A DNA stretch of 30,512 bases, from contig DCGQ01000055.1 in assembly GCA_002314635.1 (NCBI GenBank), positions 44,300-74,811 on the forward strand. Reading direction: 5' to 3'. The stretch is from Clostridiales bacterium UBA1774. Its GTDB lineage: Bacteria > Bacillota > Clostridia > Oscillospirales > Oscillospiraceae. The notes below the pieces were generated by a model. It worked only from the letters and a program-made list of their open reading frames with translations, was not told the DNA's origin and searched no databases. A program made the position numbers and the translations under genes. Of the stretch, positions 23,397 to 30,512 are shown piece by piece (within the stretch, counting starts at the first letter, position 1; each line of letters begins with the position of its first letter).

Positions 23397-24245
23397 TTAA
23401 TCCTCCATCTCGGTGAGTATCACGACAAGACTGTTTTCTGCCGTCTGATCACCGTAATATATTTCGTCAAAGGCGCAGGCGTCCTCCCAGTTCTGCAGGT
23501 CGGAGGCAGGGACAAGCCAGCATTGCAGCCCGTCCGCCGCGGAAAGGGGTTCCCATGTGTCTGCGGGGAAATCGGTCCCGGGTGCGCGGTAGAATACGCA
23601 TACGCTGTAATAGCTGTGGCCTTCCAGCGCTTCCATGGCGATGTCATAACCGGGCAGCGCATCCGTACTGCTTTTCAGAGAGCCGCAGTCATAGGAATTG
23701 TCGGCTGCTGCGTTGACTTCCATTTCCGGTTCCGGTTCCGGAGCACTGTCCGCACAATCCGGGTCTGCCCCGTCCGTATACGCATAAAACCTGTTCTCCG
23801 CAGGCGCTTCGTCCTGCATTTCCTCATAGAAGGAACCTCCACCGGTGCTGCCGGTGCTGCCGGTGTCCGTATCGGCGGCACACATGGTCATGGCGGTATC
23901 CGCCTTGTTCGATGCCTTCATCGTATTGCCGCTGAGACGGACCACGCCGAATACCGCGATGCAGAGAACGGCGGCAATGGCCGTCCACCGCCCGTAGGCA
24001 AATCGGCGGCGGCGCTGTTCCAGCCCGATCTTATACATAATGCCTTCGGCCAGCTTTTTCGGCGGCTGGGGCAGGTCTTCCCGCAGCTCTGTATGAACGG
24101 TACGCAGCAGCTCCAGATAACTGCGGCACTCCGCACAGTCCCGCAGATGCGCTTCCAGCGCTTCCCGGTCTGTGTCGCTCAGCGCTCCGTCTACATAGGC
24201 GTTTAACATAATATCATATCTTTCGCAATCGTGCAAGCCGCTCAC
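23397..24245 (-). CDS. Anti-sigma factor with zf-HC2 domain and one membrane helix (GTG start)
   Basis: A 282-residue membrane-bound anti-sigma factor. The cytoplasmic N-terminus has the zinc anti-sigma pattern CERYDIMLNAYVDGAL...AHLRDCAECRSYL (Cys7, His, Cys, Cys), which in this family binds the ECF sigma factor. One membrane helix follows (about 87-104). The extracytoplasmic part starts with low-complexity DTGSTGSTGGG and EPEPEPE stretches and ends in an unrecognised domain of about 90 residues, presumably the signal-sensing part. The frame starts at GTG overlapping the sigma stop by 4 nt (GTGA), with AAAGGA upstream, giving coupled translation. Confidence 0.87.
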   Translation of the reverse strand: MSGLHDCERYDIMLNAYVDGALSDTDREALEAHLRDCAECRSYLELLRTVHTELREDLPQPPKKLAEGIMYKIGLEQRRRRFAYGRWTAIAAVLCIAVFGVVRLSGNTMKASNKADTAMTMCAADTDTGSTGSTGGGSFYEEMQDEAPAENRFYAYTDGADPDCADSAPEPEPEMEVNAAADNSYDCGSLKSSTDALPGYDIAMEALEGHSYYSVCVFYRAPGTDFPADTWEPLSAADGLQCWLVPASDLQNWEDACAFDEIYYGDQTAENSLVVILTEMED

Positions 24246-24856
24246 CCCCGTTCCTTTCCCTTTGACGAAGTTTTTCGGGAAAAGTTCCCGCTTTCCGTCA
24301 AAAGTCTGGCAAGATGCGCTCTTGCCCGGGAGATGCGGGATTTCACGGTGCCCGGTTCCAGCTCCAGCGCTTCGGAAATCTGCTGATAGCTGAGATCCTG
24401 CACGTCCCGGAGGATCAGAATCAGCTTCTGCTCCTCCGGCAGCGCGTCCAGACCGGCGCGGATCGCCTTCCGGGTTTCCTTTCGCTCCAGCTCTGTCTGC
24501 GGCTCCGCTGCCAGATCGGGGATTTCAACGGGGCGGCCGTTCTCATCCGGTTCATCCAGAGAGATGACCTTCGATGCGCCCCGCCGCTTCTGCCTGCGGA
24601 GAAAGTCCACGGAGAGGTTTGCCGCGATGCGGTAGACCCAGCTGCCGAACCCGGCTTCTCCCCGGAAGGAGGACAGGGTGCGGTAGGCTTTCAGAAAGGC
24701 CTCCTGGCTCAGGTCGTATGCGTCCTCCTCATTGCCGGTCATTTTCAGTGTCAGATGATAGACCCGGCTCTGATGCTCCAGCACCAGAGCCTCAAAGGCG
24801 TTGGTTTCTCCGGCCAGTACCCGGTTGATGATGGCCGCTTCCTCGTCTCTGGTCAA
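24242..24856 (-). CDS. ECF-type RNA polymerase sigma factor (TTG start)
   Basis: A 204-residue extracytoplasmic-function sigma factor of the SigW/RpoE general type. Region 2 (about 20-90) includes YDLSQEAFLKAYRTLSSFRGEAGFGSWVYRIAANLSVDFLRR. Region 4 (about 138-188) includes ALPEEQKLILILRDVQDLSYQQISEALELEPGTVKSRI. The first codon is TTG at 24854-24856, the only sensible start, with GGAGG about 12 nt upstream; the weak start may keep the level low. It sits 18 nt after dus and overlaps its anti-sigma gene, so it is both part of a longer housekeeping transcript and a sigma/anti-sigma module. Confidence 0.92.
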   Translation of the reverse strand: MTRDEEAAIINRVLAGETNAFEALVLEHQSRVYHLTLKMTGNEEDAYDLSQEAFLKAYRTLSSFRGEAGFGSWVYRIAANLSVDFLRRQKRRGASKVISLDEPDENGRPVEIPDLAAEPQTELERKETRKAIRAGLDALPEEQKLILILRDVQDLSYQQISEALELEPGTVKSRISRARAHLARLLTESGNFSRKTSSKGKERG

Positions 24857-24874
24857 AGATATCCCGCCTCCTTT

Positions 24875-25846
24875 TTATCGCAGTTCGGTGCGGATCAGCT
24901 CCAGCGCCCGCAGCACATCCGCTTCCGTTTCCACCCGGGCGATCTTTTCCTTTACATAGCCTGCGTAGGCCACGCCCCGCAGATACCAGCAAAGATGCTT
25001 CCTTGCTTCCAGACAGGCGATCTTCTCACCTTTAAATTCCATGGCCAGGCGGAACTGCTTTTCCGCCATGTCCGCCCGCTGGGGCGCTTCCGGCATGGGC
25101 GGGATCTCCCGCCCCTCCAGCGCTGCGGTACCCCGGGAGAACAGCCACGGATTGCCCATGGAGCCGCGGCCGATCATGACGAAGTCCGCACCTGTATAGC
25201 GGAGAATATGGGGCACATCCTCCGGTTCAAACACATCGCCGTTGGCCATTACCGGAATGGTCAGCGCCTTTTTCACATCCCGGATGATGTCCCAGTCCGC
25301 CCGGCCGCCGTACAGCTGGGCTCTGGTGCGCCCGTGGATGCAGACGGCGGCAGCACCGGCGCTTTCCGCCAGCCTGCCCAATTCGATCGCGTTCACGCTT
25401 CCCTTGTCCCAGCCCTTGCGGAACTTCACCGTCACCGGAACCGGGACGGCCTTCGCCACCGCTTCGATGATGCGCCCCGCCAGCGGCAGATCCCGCATGA
25501 GAGCGCTGCCCTCGCCGTTGCGTACCACCTTGCCAACGGGACAACCCATATTCAGGTCGATAATCTCACAGGAGCAAAGCTCCAGCACTTTTTTCGCCGC
25601 GTCCGCCATGATCTCCGGATCGTTGCCGAACAGCTGCACCGCCATGGGCGCGTCCCCCGCATCCCGGCGGAGCAGGGTTTTCGTTTTCTGATCCTGATAG
25701 AGCAGCGCCCGGGCGGACACCATCTCGCTGACGGTGTAGCAGGCACCCTCCATGCGGCACACGGCACGGTAAGCCGCGTCCGCCACACCGGCCATGGGCG
25801 CCAGACCCATCTGACCGGATAATGTCACATTGCCGATCTTCACCAT
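24875..25846 (-). CDS. dus: tRNA-dihydrouridine synthase
   Basis: A 323-residue FMN-dependent enzyme that reduces uridine to dihydrouridine in tRNA D-loops. Landmarks are LAPMAGVADAAYR near the N-terminus (FMN loop), IIDLNMGCPVGKVV with the catalytic cysteine (about 101), VKFRKGW, IHGRTRAQLY and IPVMANGDVFEPED, then GADFVMIGRGSMGNPWLF. It fits the DusB class by length and motifs. It overlaps xthA by 7 nt. Confidence 0.94.
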   Translation of the reverse strand: MVKIGNVTLSGQMGLAPMAGVADAAYRAVCRMEGACYTVSEMVSARALLYQDQKTKTLLRRDAGDAPMAVQLFGNDPEIMADAAKKVLELCSCEIIDLNMGCPVGKVVRNGEGSALMRDLPLAGRIIEAVAKAVPVPVTVKFRKGWDKGSVNAIELGRLAESAGAAAVCIHGRTRAQLYGGRADWDIIRDVKKALTIPVMANGDVFEPEDVPHILRYTGADFVMIGRGSMGNPWLFSRGTAALEGREIPPMPEAPQRADMAEKQFRLAMEFKGEKIACLEARKHLCWYLRGVAYAGYVKEKIARVETEADVLRALELIRTELR

Positions 25847-26595
25847 TCCAGCGTCACACTGACCGGGCAGTGGTCGGAGCCGGTCACCTCCGGGTAGATG
25901 GCGGCATCCCGCAGATTGGGACGCAGCCGGTCGGACAGCAGGAAGTAGTCAATGCGCCAGCCTACATTCCGCGCCCGGGCCGCTGCCCGATAGCTCCACC
26001 AGCTGTAGGCGTCCCGTCTGTCCGGATAGAGATAACGGAAGGAATCGGTAAAGCCGCTTCCCAGCAGCTCCGTCATCTTGCCGCGCTCCTCATCGGAAAA
26101 ACCGGCGTTCATATGGTTAGTGTCCGGGTTTTTCAGGTCGATCTCCTGATGCGCCACATTCATGTCGCCGCAGACCGCCACCGGCTTCTTTTTATCCAGC
26201 TCCGTCAGATAGGCGCGGAAGCAGTCCTCCCAGTCCATCCGGTAATCCAGACGCTTCAGACCGTCCTGCGAATTGGGCGTATACACAGTGACAAGGTAGA
26301 AATCCGGAAATTCCAAGGTAATGACCCGGCCTTCCGTGTCGTGCCGGGGAATATCCAGACCGATATGTACACTCAGCGGGTGCATCCGGGTAAAGATGGC
26401 GGTGCCGGAGTAGCCTTTTTTCTCTGCATAGTTCCAGTATTGCTCGTAGCCGGGCAGTTCCAGAGAAATCTGGCCTGCCTGCAGCTTGGTTTCCTGCAGA
26501 CAGATGCAGTCTGCATCGGAGGCCAGGGCAAATTCTGTGAAACCCTTGCCCACGCAGGCACGAAGCCCGTTCACATTCCAGCTTACCAGCTTCAT
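25840..26595 (-). CDS. xthA: Exodeoxyribonuclease III (AP endonuclease)
   Basis: A 251-residue enzyme of the EEP superfamily that cuts DNA at abasic sites and trims 3' ends in base excision repair. Landmarks are MKLVSWNVNGLRA, CLQETKLQ (metal-binding Glu), TVYTPNSQDGLKRLDYR, CGDMNVAHQEIDL (catalytic Asp/Asn), WRIDYFLLSD and the terminal SDHCPV with the catalytic histidine. All active-site residues are in place. It overlaps trmB by 4 nt and dus by 7 nt. Confidence 0.95.
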   Translation of the reverse strand: MKLVSWNVNGLRACVGKGFTEFALASDADCICLQETKLQAGQISLELPGYEQYWNYAEKKGYSGTAIFTRMHPLSVHIGLDIPRHDTEGRVITLEFPDFYLVTVYTPNSQDGLKRLDYRMDWEDCFRAYLTELDKKKPVAVCGDMNVAHQEIDLKNPDTNHMNAGFSDEERGKMTELLGSGFTDSFRYLYPDRRDAYSWWSYRAAARARNVGWRIDYFLLSDRLRPNLRDAAIYPEVTGSDHCPVSVTLEW

Positions 26596-27224
26596 CGTGC
26601 GGCAACCAGCCGACAGATCGGCTTTCCTTCCCCGTAGAATTTCTTTTCGTAGTCGGTCATGATGCCGACAGGGCCGTTTTCGTGCAGATTTCGGGTCACC
26701 TGACTCAGCTTCCAGCCTTCGGCCTCCATGGTTTCCACCGACCAGTCAAACAGGGGCAGATTGTCGGTCTTGAACCAAATCTCACCCTCCGGCGCAAGCA
26801 CCTCCTGATAGAGCTTCAGAAAGCCGGGCGCGGTGAGACGGCGCTTATACTGCTTCTTTTTGGGCCAGGGGTCGCAGAAATTGATGTAGATCCGTTCCAC
26901 CTCGCCGGGGACGAACAGCTCCGGCAGCTTCACGGCGTCGATATCCAGAAAACGCACATTCCGAAGCTCGCCCTCCACCGCCCGTTCCATGGCAACCACC
27001 ATGGCGTCCGGCACCTTCTCCACGGCTACCAGCAGCGCATCGGTCTCCGCCGCGGCGGTGGCACAGGTGAAGCCGCCCTTGCCGCAGCCAAGCTCCAGAT
27101 GAAGCCGGGAATAACCGGGATTTTCGATGAGCCACTTGCCGCGAAGCTGCTCCGGCTCCGCGACCAGAACGGAGGAAGCCCGCTCCATGCGGGGAATCAG
27201 ATTGGGTTTTTTACGCATACGCAT
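26592..27224 (-). CDS. trmB: tRNA (guanine-N7-)-methyltransferase
   Basis: A 210-residue SAM enzyme making m7G46 in tRNA. It shows ELGCGKGGF (SAM loop, about 44-52), FLDIDAVKLPELF, the hallmark INFCDPWPKKKQYKRRL (about 112-128) and the C-terminal YGEGKPICRLVA. The start at 27224 is the first of two close ATGs (the other at 27218); the upstream ribosome-binding site is weak (GGCAGG), so the choice is uncertain. It is 15 nt after the MFS gene and overlaps xthA by 4 nt. Confidence 0.94.
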   Translation of the reverse strand: MRMRKKPNLIPRMERASSVLVAEPEQLRGKWLIENPGYSRLHLELGCGKGGFTCATAAAETDALLVAVEKVPDAMVVAMERAVEGELRNVRFLDIDAVKLPELFVPGEVERIYINFCDPWPKKKQYKRRLTAPGFLKLYQEVLAPEGEIWFKTDNLPLFDWSVETMEAEGWKLSQVTRNLHENGPVGIMTDYEKKFYGEGKPICRLVAAR

Positions 27225-27239
27225 GGGTCATTACCTGCC

Positions 27240-28433
27240 TTAGTAAAGTCTGTTTTTCAGTTTTTTCCAGGTTGCCAGGAAGAGAATCAAAGCCAGCACC
27301 TGCGGCACAATACCTGCCAGCAGATACATGGCGGAATAGCTGGATGCGTCGTAGATCATGCTGCCCAGCAGCGGTCCCAGAAAATAACCCAGATCCATGC
27401 CGAAATACTGGGTATTGCTGGCAACGCCCCGGCGCTGCGGCTCCACGGTGCGGATGCAAAGCGCCTGAATGGCCGGACTGACCGCGCCGTAGCCCAGTGC
27501 GGAGAGAACCGCGGCAAACAGCATCATGCCAAGGCTGTGCCCCAGACCAGTGACCAGAAAGCTGAGGGCAAAGACGATGAAACCGGGAATCAGCACCTTG
27601 TCCAGACCCATCCGGTCTGACAGCTTGCCGAACAGCGGTCTTGCGCCCAGCAGCACCAGCGCATAAACGGTGAAAAAGACGGCAATGTTGTCGATGCCCA
27701 GCTTCGCCGCATAGGGAACCATATAGGAGGTATAGAGAATGCTGCCGATGGACACCAGAAACAGGTAGACAGTAGGAAGCAGCGTCTCCGTGGAAACGAT
27801 GTTCTGATACCATTTGCCCAGTACGATGCGGTCAGCCTTAGGCTGCTTCGGCATCAGCGCACAGGGAATGATGGCCAGACCCATGAACAGAGCAGCAAGG
27901 AAGAACACGGCGGAATACCCGGCCTTCTCGTTCCACAGCGCGGTACCCCAGTCCCGCACGGCAATGCCCAGTCCGGGGCCGATGGAGGTGGCCAGCGCGG
28001 TGCCGATGCCGAAGATGCCGATGCCGCTGGCCAGCTTTTCCTGCGGCAGACTGTCACTGGCAATGACCAGATTCAGAGAGCCGACAAAGGCAAACTGCAG
28101 ACCGTGCAGCACTCTTGCCACGATGAACAGCGGCACGTTGTCTGCCAGCGCATAGACCACATTGGTGATCACACCCAGCGCATAGGTAGCCAGCATGATT
28201 TTCTTTTTATCCAGAATCGTGATGGCGGGGCCGGAGAAGGGCCGTGCGGCAAAGGCCACGCCGAAATACAGACCGGAAATGGTTCCCACCAGCACCGCAC
28301 CGGCGCCCAGCCATTCCGCATACGTAGAGATCAGGGTGTTGACCGAGCCTTGAGAGAAGCACATCAGTAGATTTGCCAGAAACGCGCAGGTAAATCCCCG
28401 GTTCCAGATGGTCTGCCTGTTGCGTGTTGCCAT
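27240..28433 (-). CDS. Major facilitator superfamily transporter
   Basis: A 397-residue inner-membrane transporter with about twelve hydrophobic segments. A family loop motif is clear between the sixth and following helices: ARPLFGKLSDRMGLDKVLIPG, matching the GxLxDRxGRR pattern, and its mirror ARPFSGPAITILDKKKIM lies in the first half. These are drug/proton antiporter-type features, but the substrate is unknown. The ATG at 28433 is chosen because AAGGAGG lies 8 nt upstream; a longer in-frame extension to 28532 would run through the promoter. It is the first gene of the seven-gene minus-strand run. Confidence 0.88.
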   Translation of the reverse strand: MATRNRQTIWNRGFTCAFLANLLMCFSQGSVNTLISTYAEWLGAGAVLVGTISGLYFGVAFAARPFSGPAITILDKKKIMLATYALGVITNVVYALADNVPLFIVARVLHGLQFAFVGSLNLVIASDSLPQEKLASGIGIFGIGTALATSIGPGLGIAVRDWGTALWNEKAGYSAVFFLAALFMGLAIIPCALMPKQPKADRIVLGKWYQNIVSTETLLPTVYLFLVSIGSILYTSYMVPYAAKLGIDNIAVFFTVYALVLLGARPLFGKLSDRMGLDKVLIPGFIVFALSFLVTGLGHSLGMMLFAAVLSALGYGAVSPAIQALCIRTVEPQRRGVASNTQYFGMDLGYFLGPLLGSMIYDASSYSAMYLLAGIVPQVLALILFLATWKKLKNRLY

Positions 28434-28473
28434 TGGGAAACCTCCTTGATACATATTGCTTTTCAATTTCATC

Positions 28474-28502
28474 AGTTTATCATGATAGGCTTTTTCCGTC
28501 AA
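28474..28502 (-). promoter_or_regulatory. Probable promoter of the MFS-trmB-xthA-dus-sigma operon
   Basis: On the minus strand TTGACG (28497-28502), 17-bp spacer, TAAACT (28474-28479). A 10-bp palindrome TATCATGATA (28478-28487) overlaps the downstream part of the spacer and may be a regulator site or chance. Confidence 0.5.
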
Positions 28503-28531
28503 GGATGGGCATGGGGAAACCGGGAAATTCA

Positions 28532-28560
28532 TTTACATTTTCGCCGGAATTTGCTAGAAT
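28532..28560 (+). promoter_or_regulatory. Probable promoter of the polysaccharide deacetylase operon
   Basis: TTTACA (28532-28537), 17-bp spacer, TAGAAT (28555-28560). The predicted start lies about 53 nt before the ATG at 28620, and it is divergent from the MFS promoter. Confidence 0.6.
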
Positions 28561-28619
28561 CAAAAACCGGCCCGCAGCGCATACTGCTCCGAAGAACGAT
28601 CATTCGGAGGAACTGTGCC

Positions 28620-29444
28620 ATGCTGCACCGCTGGATCTGTCTCATTTTCGCCATGCTGCTTCTGCTGCTGCCGGTCAGCGCGGAGGAGGAAACAGAGCTT
28701 CCCATTCTCATGTATCACGAGCTGCGGGAAACAGGGACCGGGAAGGACACCATCACCCCTGCCGAGCTGGAAAGCGATCTTCGGTGGCTGCGGGAGCAGG
28801 GGTACACCGCCGTTTCCATGGAACGGGTGATCGCCTATGTGTATGACGGACTGCCGCTGCCGCCGAAACCCATTGTGCTCAGCTTTGATGACGGCTGCCT
28901 AAGCTATCTGCTGCAGGCGGAACCGCTGCTGCGGCAGTACGGGGTCTGCGCCGTCCTGTCCGTCATCGGAAAAAGCACCGACGATTTTTCCGCCTATCCG
29001 GATGGGAATCCCCGCTATGCCCATATGACGTGGCAGCAGCTGAGACAGCTGCTGGAGGGAGGCTGCACGGAGCTGCAGAACCACAGCTATGATCTGCATC
29101 GGGACAGCGGCGGCGTTTACGGTGTGGAGCAGCGCCCCGGGGAGAGCCGGAGCGGGTGGGAACGCCGCCTGTATGACGATCTGACGCGGCTGCAGGAGAA
29201 GCTTTACGCGGAAACCGGCAGCGCTGCCCGGGTATTCACCTACCCCTACGGACGATACGGCGCTGTCACCGAGGGAATCTGCCGGGAGCTTGGCTTTCTG
29301 AGTACGCTGACCTGCGATTTCGGCATGAATGTGCTGACGGAGGATCCGGAATGCCTGATGGGGATGAAACGCATCTGCCGCAGCCACGGCTGCAATCTGC
29401 CAGCACTGCTGGAGCAGGCTTATGAAACAAGAAAATGGAGCTGA
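28620..29444 (+). CDS. Secreted polysaccharide deacetylase (NodB/CE4)
   Basis: A 274-residue exported enzyme that removes acetyl groups from polysaccharides, commonly peptidoglycan N-acetylglucosamine. A signal peptide (about 1-21, ending PVSA) is followed by LPILMYHEL, typical of this group. Metal and catalytic motifs are LSFDDG (D90, D91) and NHSYDLH (H155 and H160, the HxxxxH pair), plus FTYPYGRYG near residue 205. The ATG has GGAGG 9 nt upstream. It probably acts on the cell wall outside the membrane. The downstream gene lies 4 nt away or overlaps it, depending on which start is used. Confidence 0.9.
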   Translation: MLHRWICLIFAMLLLLLPVSAEEETELPILMYHELRETGTGKDTITPAELESDLRWLREQGYTAVSMERVIAYVYDGLPLPPKPIVLSFDDGCLSYLLQAEPLLRQYGVCAVLSVIGKSTDDFSAYPDGNPRYAHMTWQQLRQLLEGGCTELQNHSYDLHRDSGGVYGVEQRPGESRSGWERRLYDDLTRLQEKLYAETGSAARVFTYPYGRYGAVTEGICRELGFLSTLTCDFGMNVLTEDPECLMGMKRICRSHGCNLPALLEQAYETRKWS

Positions 29445-29448
29445 TACC

Positions 29449-30162
29449 ATGGAATTTGCCCGGATGTTATCCTACTGCGCCGCGTTGGAGGCCAACAATG
29501 ACCGTCAGTGGTTCCATGAGAACCATGACCGCTATGAGGAAGCAAAGGGAGATTTTCTCCGTCTGCTGGATGAACTGCGCTATGCCGTGGCCGATGCCGC
29601 GCCGGAGCTTGGCGGCGGCATTCTCTATATGGATCAGCGGGACTGGATGTTCCGCATTGCCCGGGATATGCGGTTTTATCAAAACCGGCCGCCCTATCAG
29701 CCATCCTTCCGGGCGTACATCGCAGCCGACCGGAAAAGCTGGCTGCCCATCGGCTACTTCCTCTGCGTCGCCCCGGGTCAGACCCTGATCGGAACCGGGA
29801 TGTGGCTGGAGGAAACAGCGGATATCAACCGGGTGCGGGACTATATCGCCCTGCATCTGACGGATTGGGAACAGATCCTCCGGGAAAACCGGCTGACCCT
29901 GTCGGGGGACCGGCTGAAAACCGTGCCCCGTGGCTATGACCCGGCTTCGCCTGCGGCACAGTGGCTGCGGTTTAAGAACTGGGTCACGGAGTTTGACTTC
30001 CCGGATGAAACGCTGACCACCACGGAGGCTTTCTGCGATGCAGTACGTCCGCTGATCCGCCGCATGGAGCCGCTGAGACAGTTCCTGCTGGATGCGGGCA
30101 GCAGCATCGCCGCCGCAAGCCCGGAACTGCCCAAAGCCGCCAAACAGAGCTTTGATTTCTGA
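29449..30162 (+). CDS. DUF2461 family protein, function unknown
   Basis: A 237-residue soluble protein of the DUF2461 family (TIGR02453 type). Family features are ALEANNDRQWFHENHDRYEEAK near the start (the NNxxWF motif), the WMFRIARDMRFYQNRPPYQPSF core and a mixed alpha-beta second half with TVPRGYDP. No catalytic residues are known for this family. The start at 29449 is preferred because the family begins just before this motif and GGAG lies 8 nt upstream; a start at 29422 would overlap the deacetylase by 23 nt. It is co-transcribed with the deacetylase and followed by a terminator. Confidence 0.85.
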   Translation: MEFARMLSYCAALEANNDRQWFHENHDRYEEAKGDFLRLLDELRYAVADAAPELGGGILYMDQRDWMFRIARDMRFYQNRPPYQPSFRAYIAADRKSWLPIGYFLCVAPGQTLIGTGMWLEETADINRVRDYIALHLTDWEQILRENRLTLSGDRLKTVPRGYDPASPAAQWLRFKNWVTEFDFPDETLTTTEAFCDAVRPLIRRMEPLRQFLLDAGSSIAAASPELPKAAKQSFDF

Positions 30163-30174
30163 ATACCCATAATG

Positions 30175-30211
30175 ACCCGCGCCGGAAAGAAGGTCTTTCC
30201 GGCGCGGGTTT
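30175..30211. terminator. Hairpin terminator after the DUF2461 gene
   Basis: A perfect 15-bp GC-rich stem (30175-30189 with 30195-30209), loop AAGGT, with only TTT after it on the plus strand. It lies between converging genes, so it may serve both, though the T-runs are short. Confidence 0.72.
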
Positions 30212-30269
30212 CATGTGCTGTATAGAAGGGGAGAGAGGTAGGTATGATCGGGTCAAATGGGGGATGAAC

Positions 30270-30512
30270 TCAGCCGAAATGCCGGAAACCGCCTTCGGTT
30301 TCGCTGTCACTGGGCTGTTCGTCCTCTGGCTGGGAGCCGAAGCTGCCGAAGTATTCGCTGAAACGATCGAAGAACTCGCTCATCCAGTCATCAAATTCAC
30401 TGCTGTCGGTATCGGTATCATCCCGATCACCGGGAACGGGAACCGTTTCGGGAGCTTCACTGGGGGTGGGGACGGGGACAACATCCGTGTAGGAGTCGCG
30501 GTCGTCGGGAAC
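30270..30512 (-). CDS. C-terminus (80 residues) of an unidentified acidic protein, cut by window edge
   Basis: An open frame runs from the window end to a TGA at 30270-30272. The translation is rich in Asp, Glu, Ser and Pro: PVPTPSEAP, a run of DDTDTDSSEFDD, then a short amphipathic WMSEFFDRFSEYFGSF and a QPEDEQPSDSETEGG tail ending FRHFG. It looks like a disordered tail of a larger protein, perhaps one on the membrane or secreted. No family can be named. The hairpin at 30175-30211 lies about 60 nt downstream. Coding is supported by steady codon use and the lack of stops. Confidence 0.6.
   Translation of the reverse strand, partial: VPDDRDSYTDVVPVPTPSEAPETVPVPGDRDDTDTDSSEFDDWMSEFFDRFSEYFGSFGSQPEDEQPSDSETEGGFRHFG

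Noticed and set aside
23820..23870. Short repeats in the anti-sigma gene (Gly-Ser-Thr codons) as a variable-number repeat
   Set aside because: Only two or three imperfect units, consistent with a low-complexity linker; no sign of phase variation.
28478..28487. TATCATGATA palindrome near the MFS promoter as an operator
   Set aside because: Only 10 bp, with no regulator gene adjacent; too short to claim beyond a note in the promoter entry.
1..30512. CRISPR arrays, insertion sequences, prophage genes, tRNA and rRNA
   Set aside because: No direct-repeat/spacer series, transposase or integrase motifs or RNA gene structure seen; the gaps are short and explained by promoters and terminators.

Overview
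The window looks like chromosome of a fairly GC-rich Gram-positive anaerobe, most likely a gut clostridium of the Oscillospirales type. This is inferred from strong GGAGG ribosome-binding sites, sigma-A promoters with 17-bp spacers, rho-independent terminators, a secreted GH25 lysozyme, a selenium operon typical of Clostridia and the miaB-mutS order. I see no rRNA, tRNA, CRISPR array, insertion sequence or prophage. Nearly every base belongs to a gene or to a short, readable intergenic region. The two genes at the window edges are cut.

Left part (1-4737): a cysteine desulfurase-like gene (cut, minus strand) faces a plus-strand selenium operon of yedE-type membrane protein, TusA-like yedF, DUF3343 Se/S carrier and selD, whose four genes overlap or abut. 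It ends in a perfect hairpin terminator that lies directly on a second promoter, which drives an atypical fdhD and a SAM methyltransferase. Next (4761-5873, minus) comes a single short-chain dehydrogenase of unknown substrate with its own strong promoter and apparently optimised codons. After it (5926-9867, minus) lies an operon of a secreted GH25 lysozyme with InlB-type repeats plus hflK and hflC.

Centre (9922-17559, minus): an eight-gene operon starting from a promoter with a perfect 7-1-7 Fur/Zur palindrome at its start point. The order is zur, znuA, znuC, znuB, a degenerate ABC ATPase, an ABC-2 permease, an alanine racemase-like protein lacking both catalytic residues, and mutL. Neighbours mostly overlap or abut, and I see no terminator until after mutL. 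DNA mismatch repair and two apparent pseudoenzymes are therefore probably co-transcribed with zinc uptake. Divergent from zur is the plus-strand miaB-mutS-acyltransferase operon (17583-22945), so mutS and mutL sit in opposite-facing operons rather than together.

Right part (22952-28502, minus): a seven-gene directon of MFS transporter, trmB, xthA, dus, ECF sigma factor, its anti-sigma factor and a C_GCAxxG_C_C family protein. A divergent promoter drives a secreted polysaccharide deacetylase and a DUF2461 protein (plus). The window ends in the acidic C-terminus of an unidentified minus-strand protein.

The most unusual material is the middle of the zinc operon, where two proteins whose folds are recognisable have lost their catalytic signatures, next to a small permease. 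Secondary points are the FdhD without a CxxC motif, the terminator-on-promoter arrangement at 3145-3208 and the highly expressed orphan dehydrogenase.
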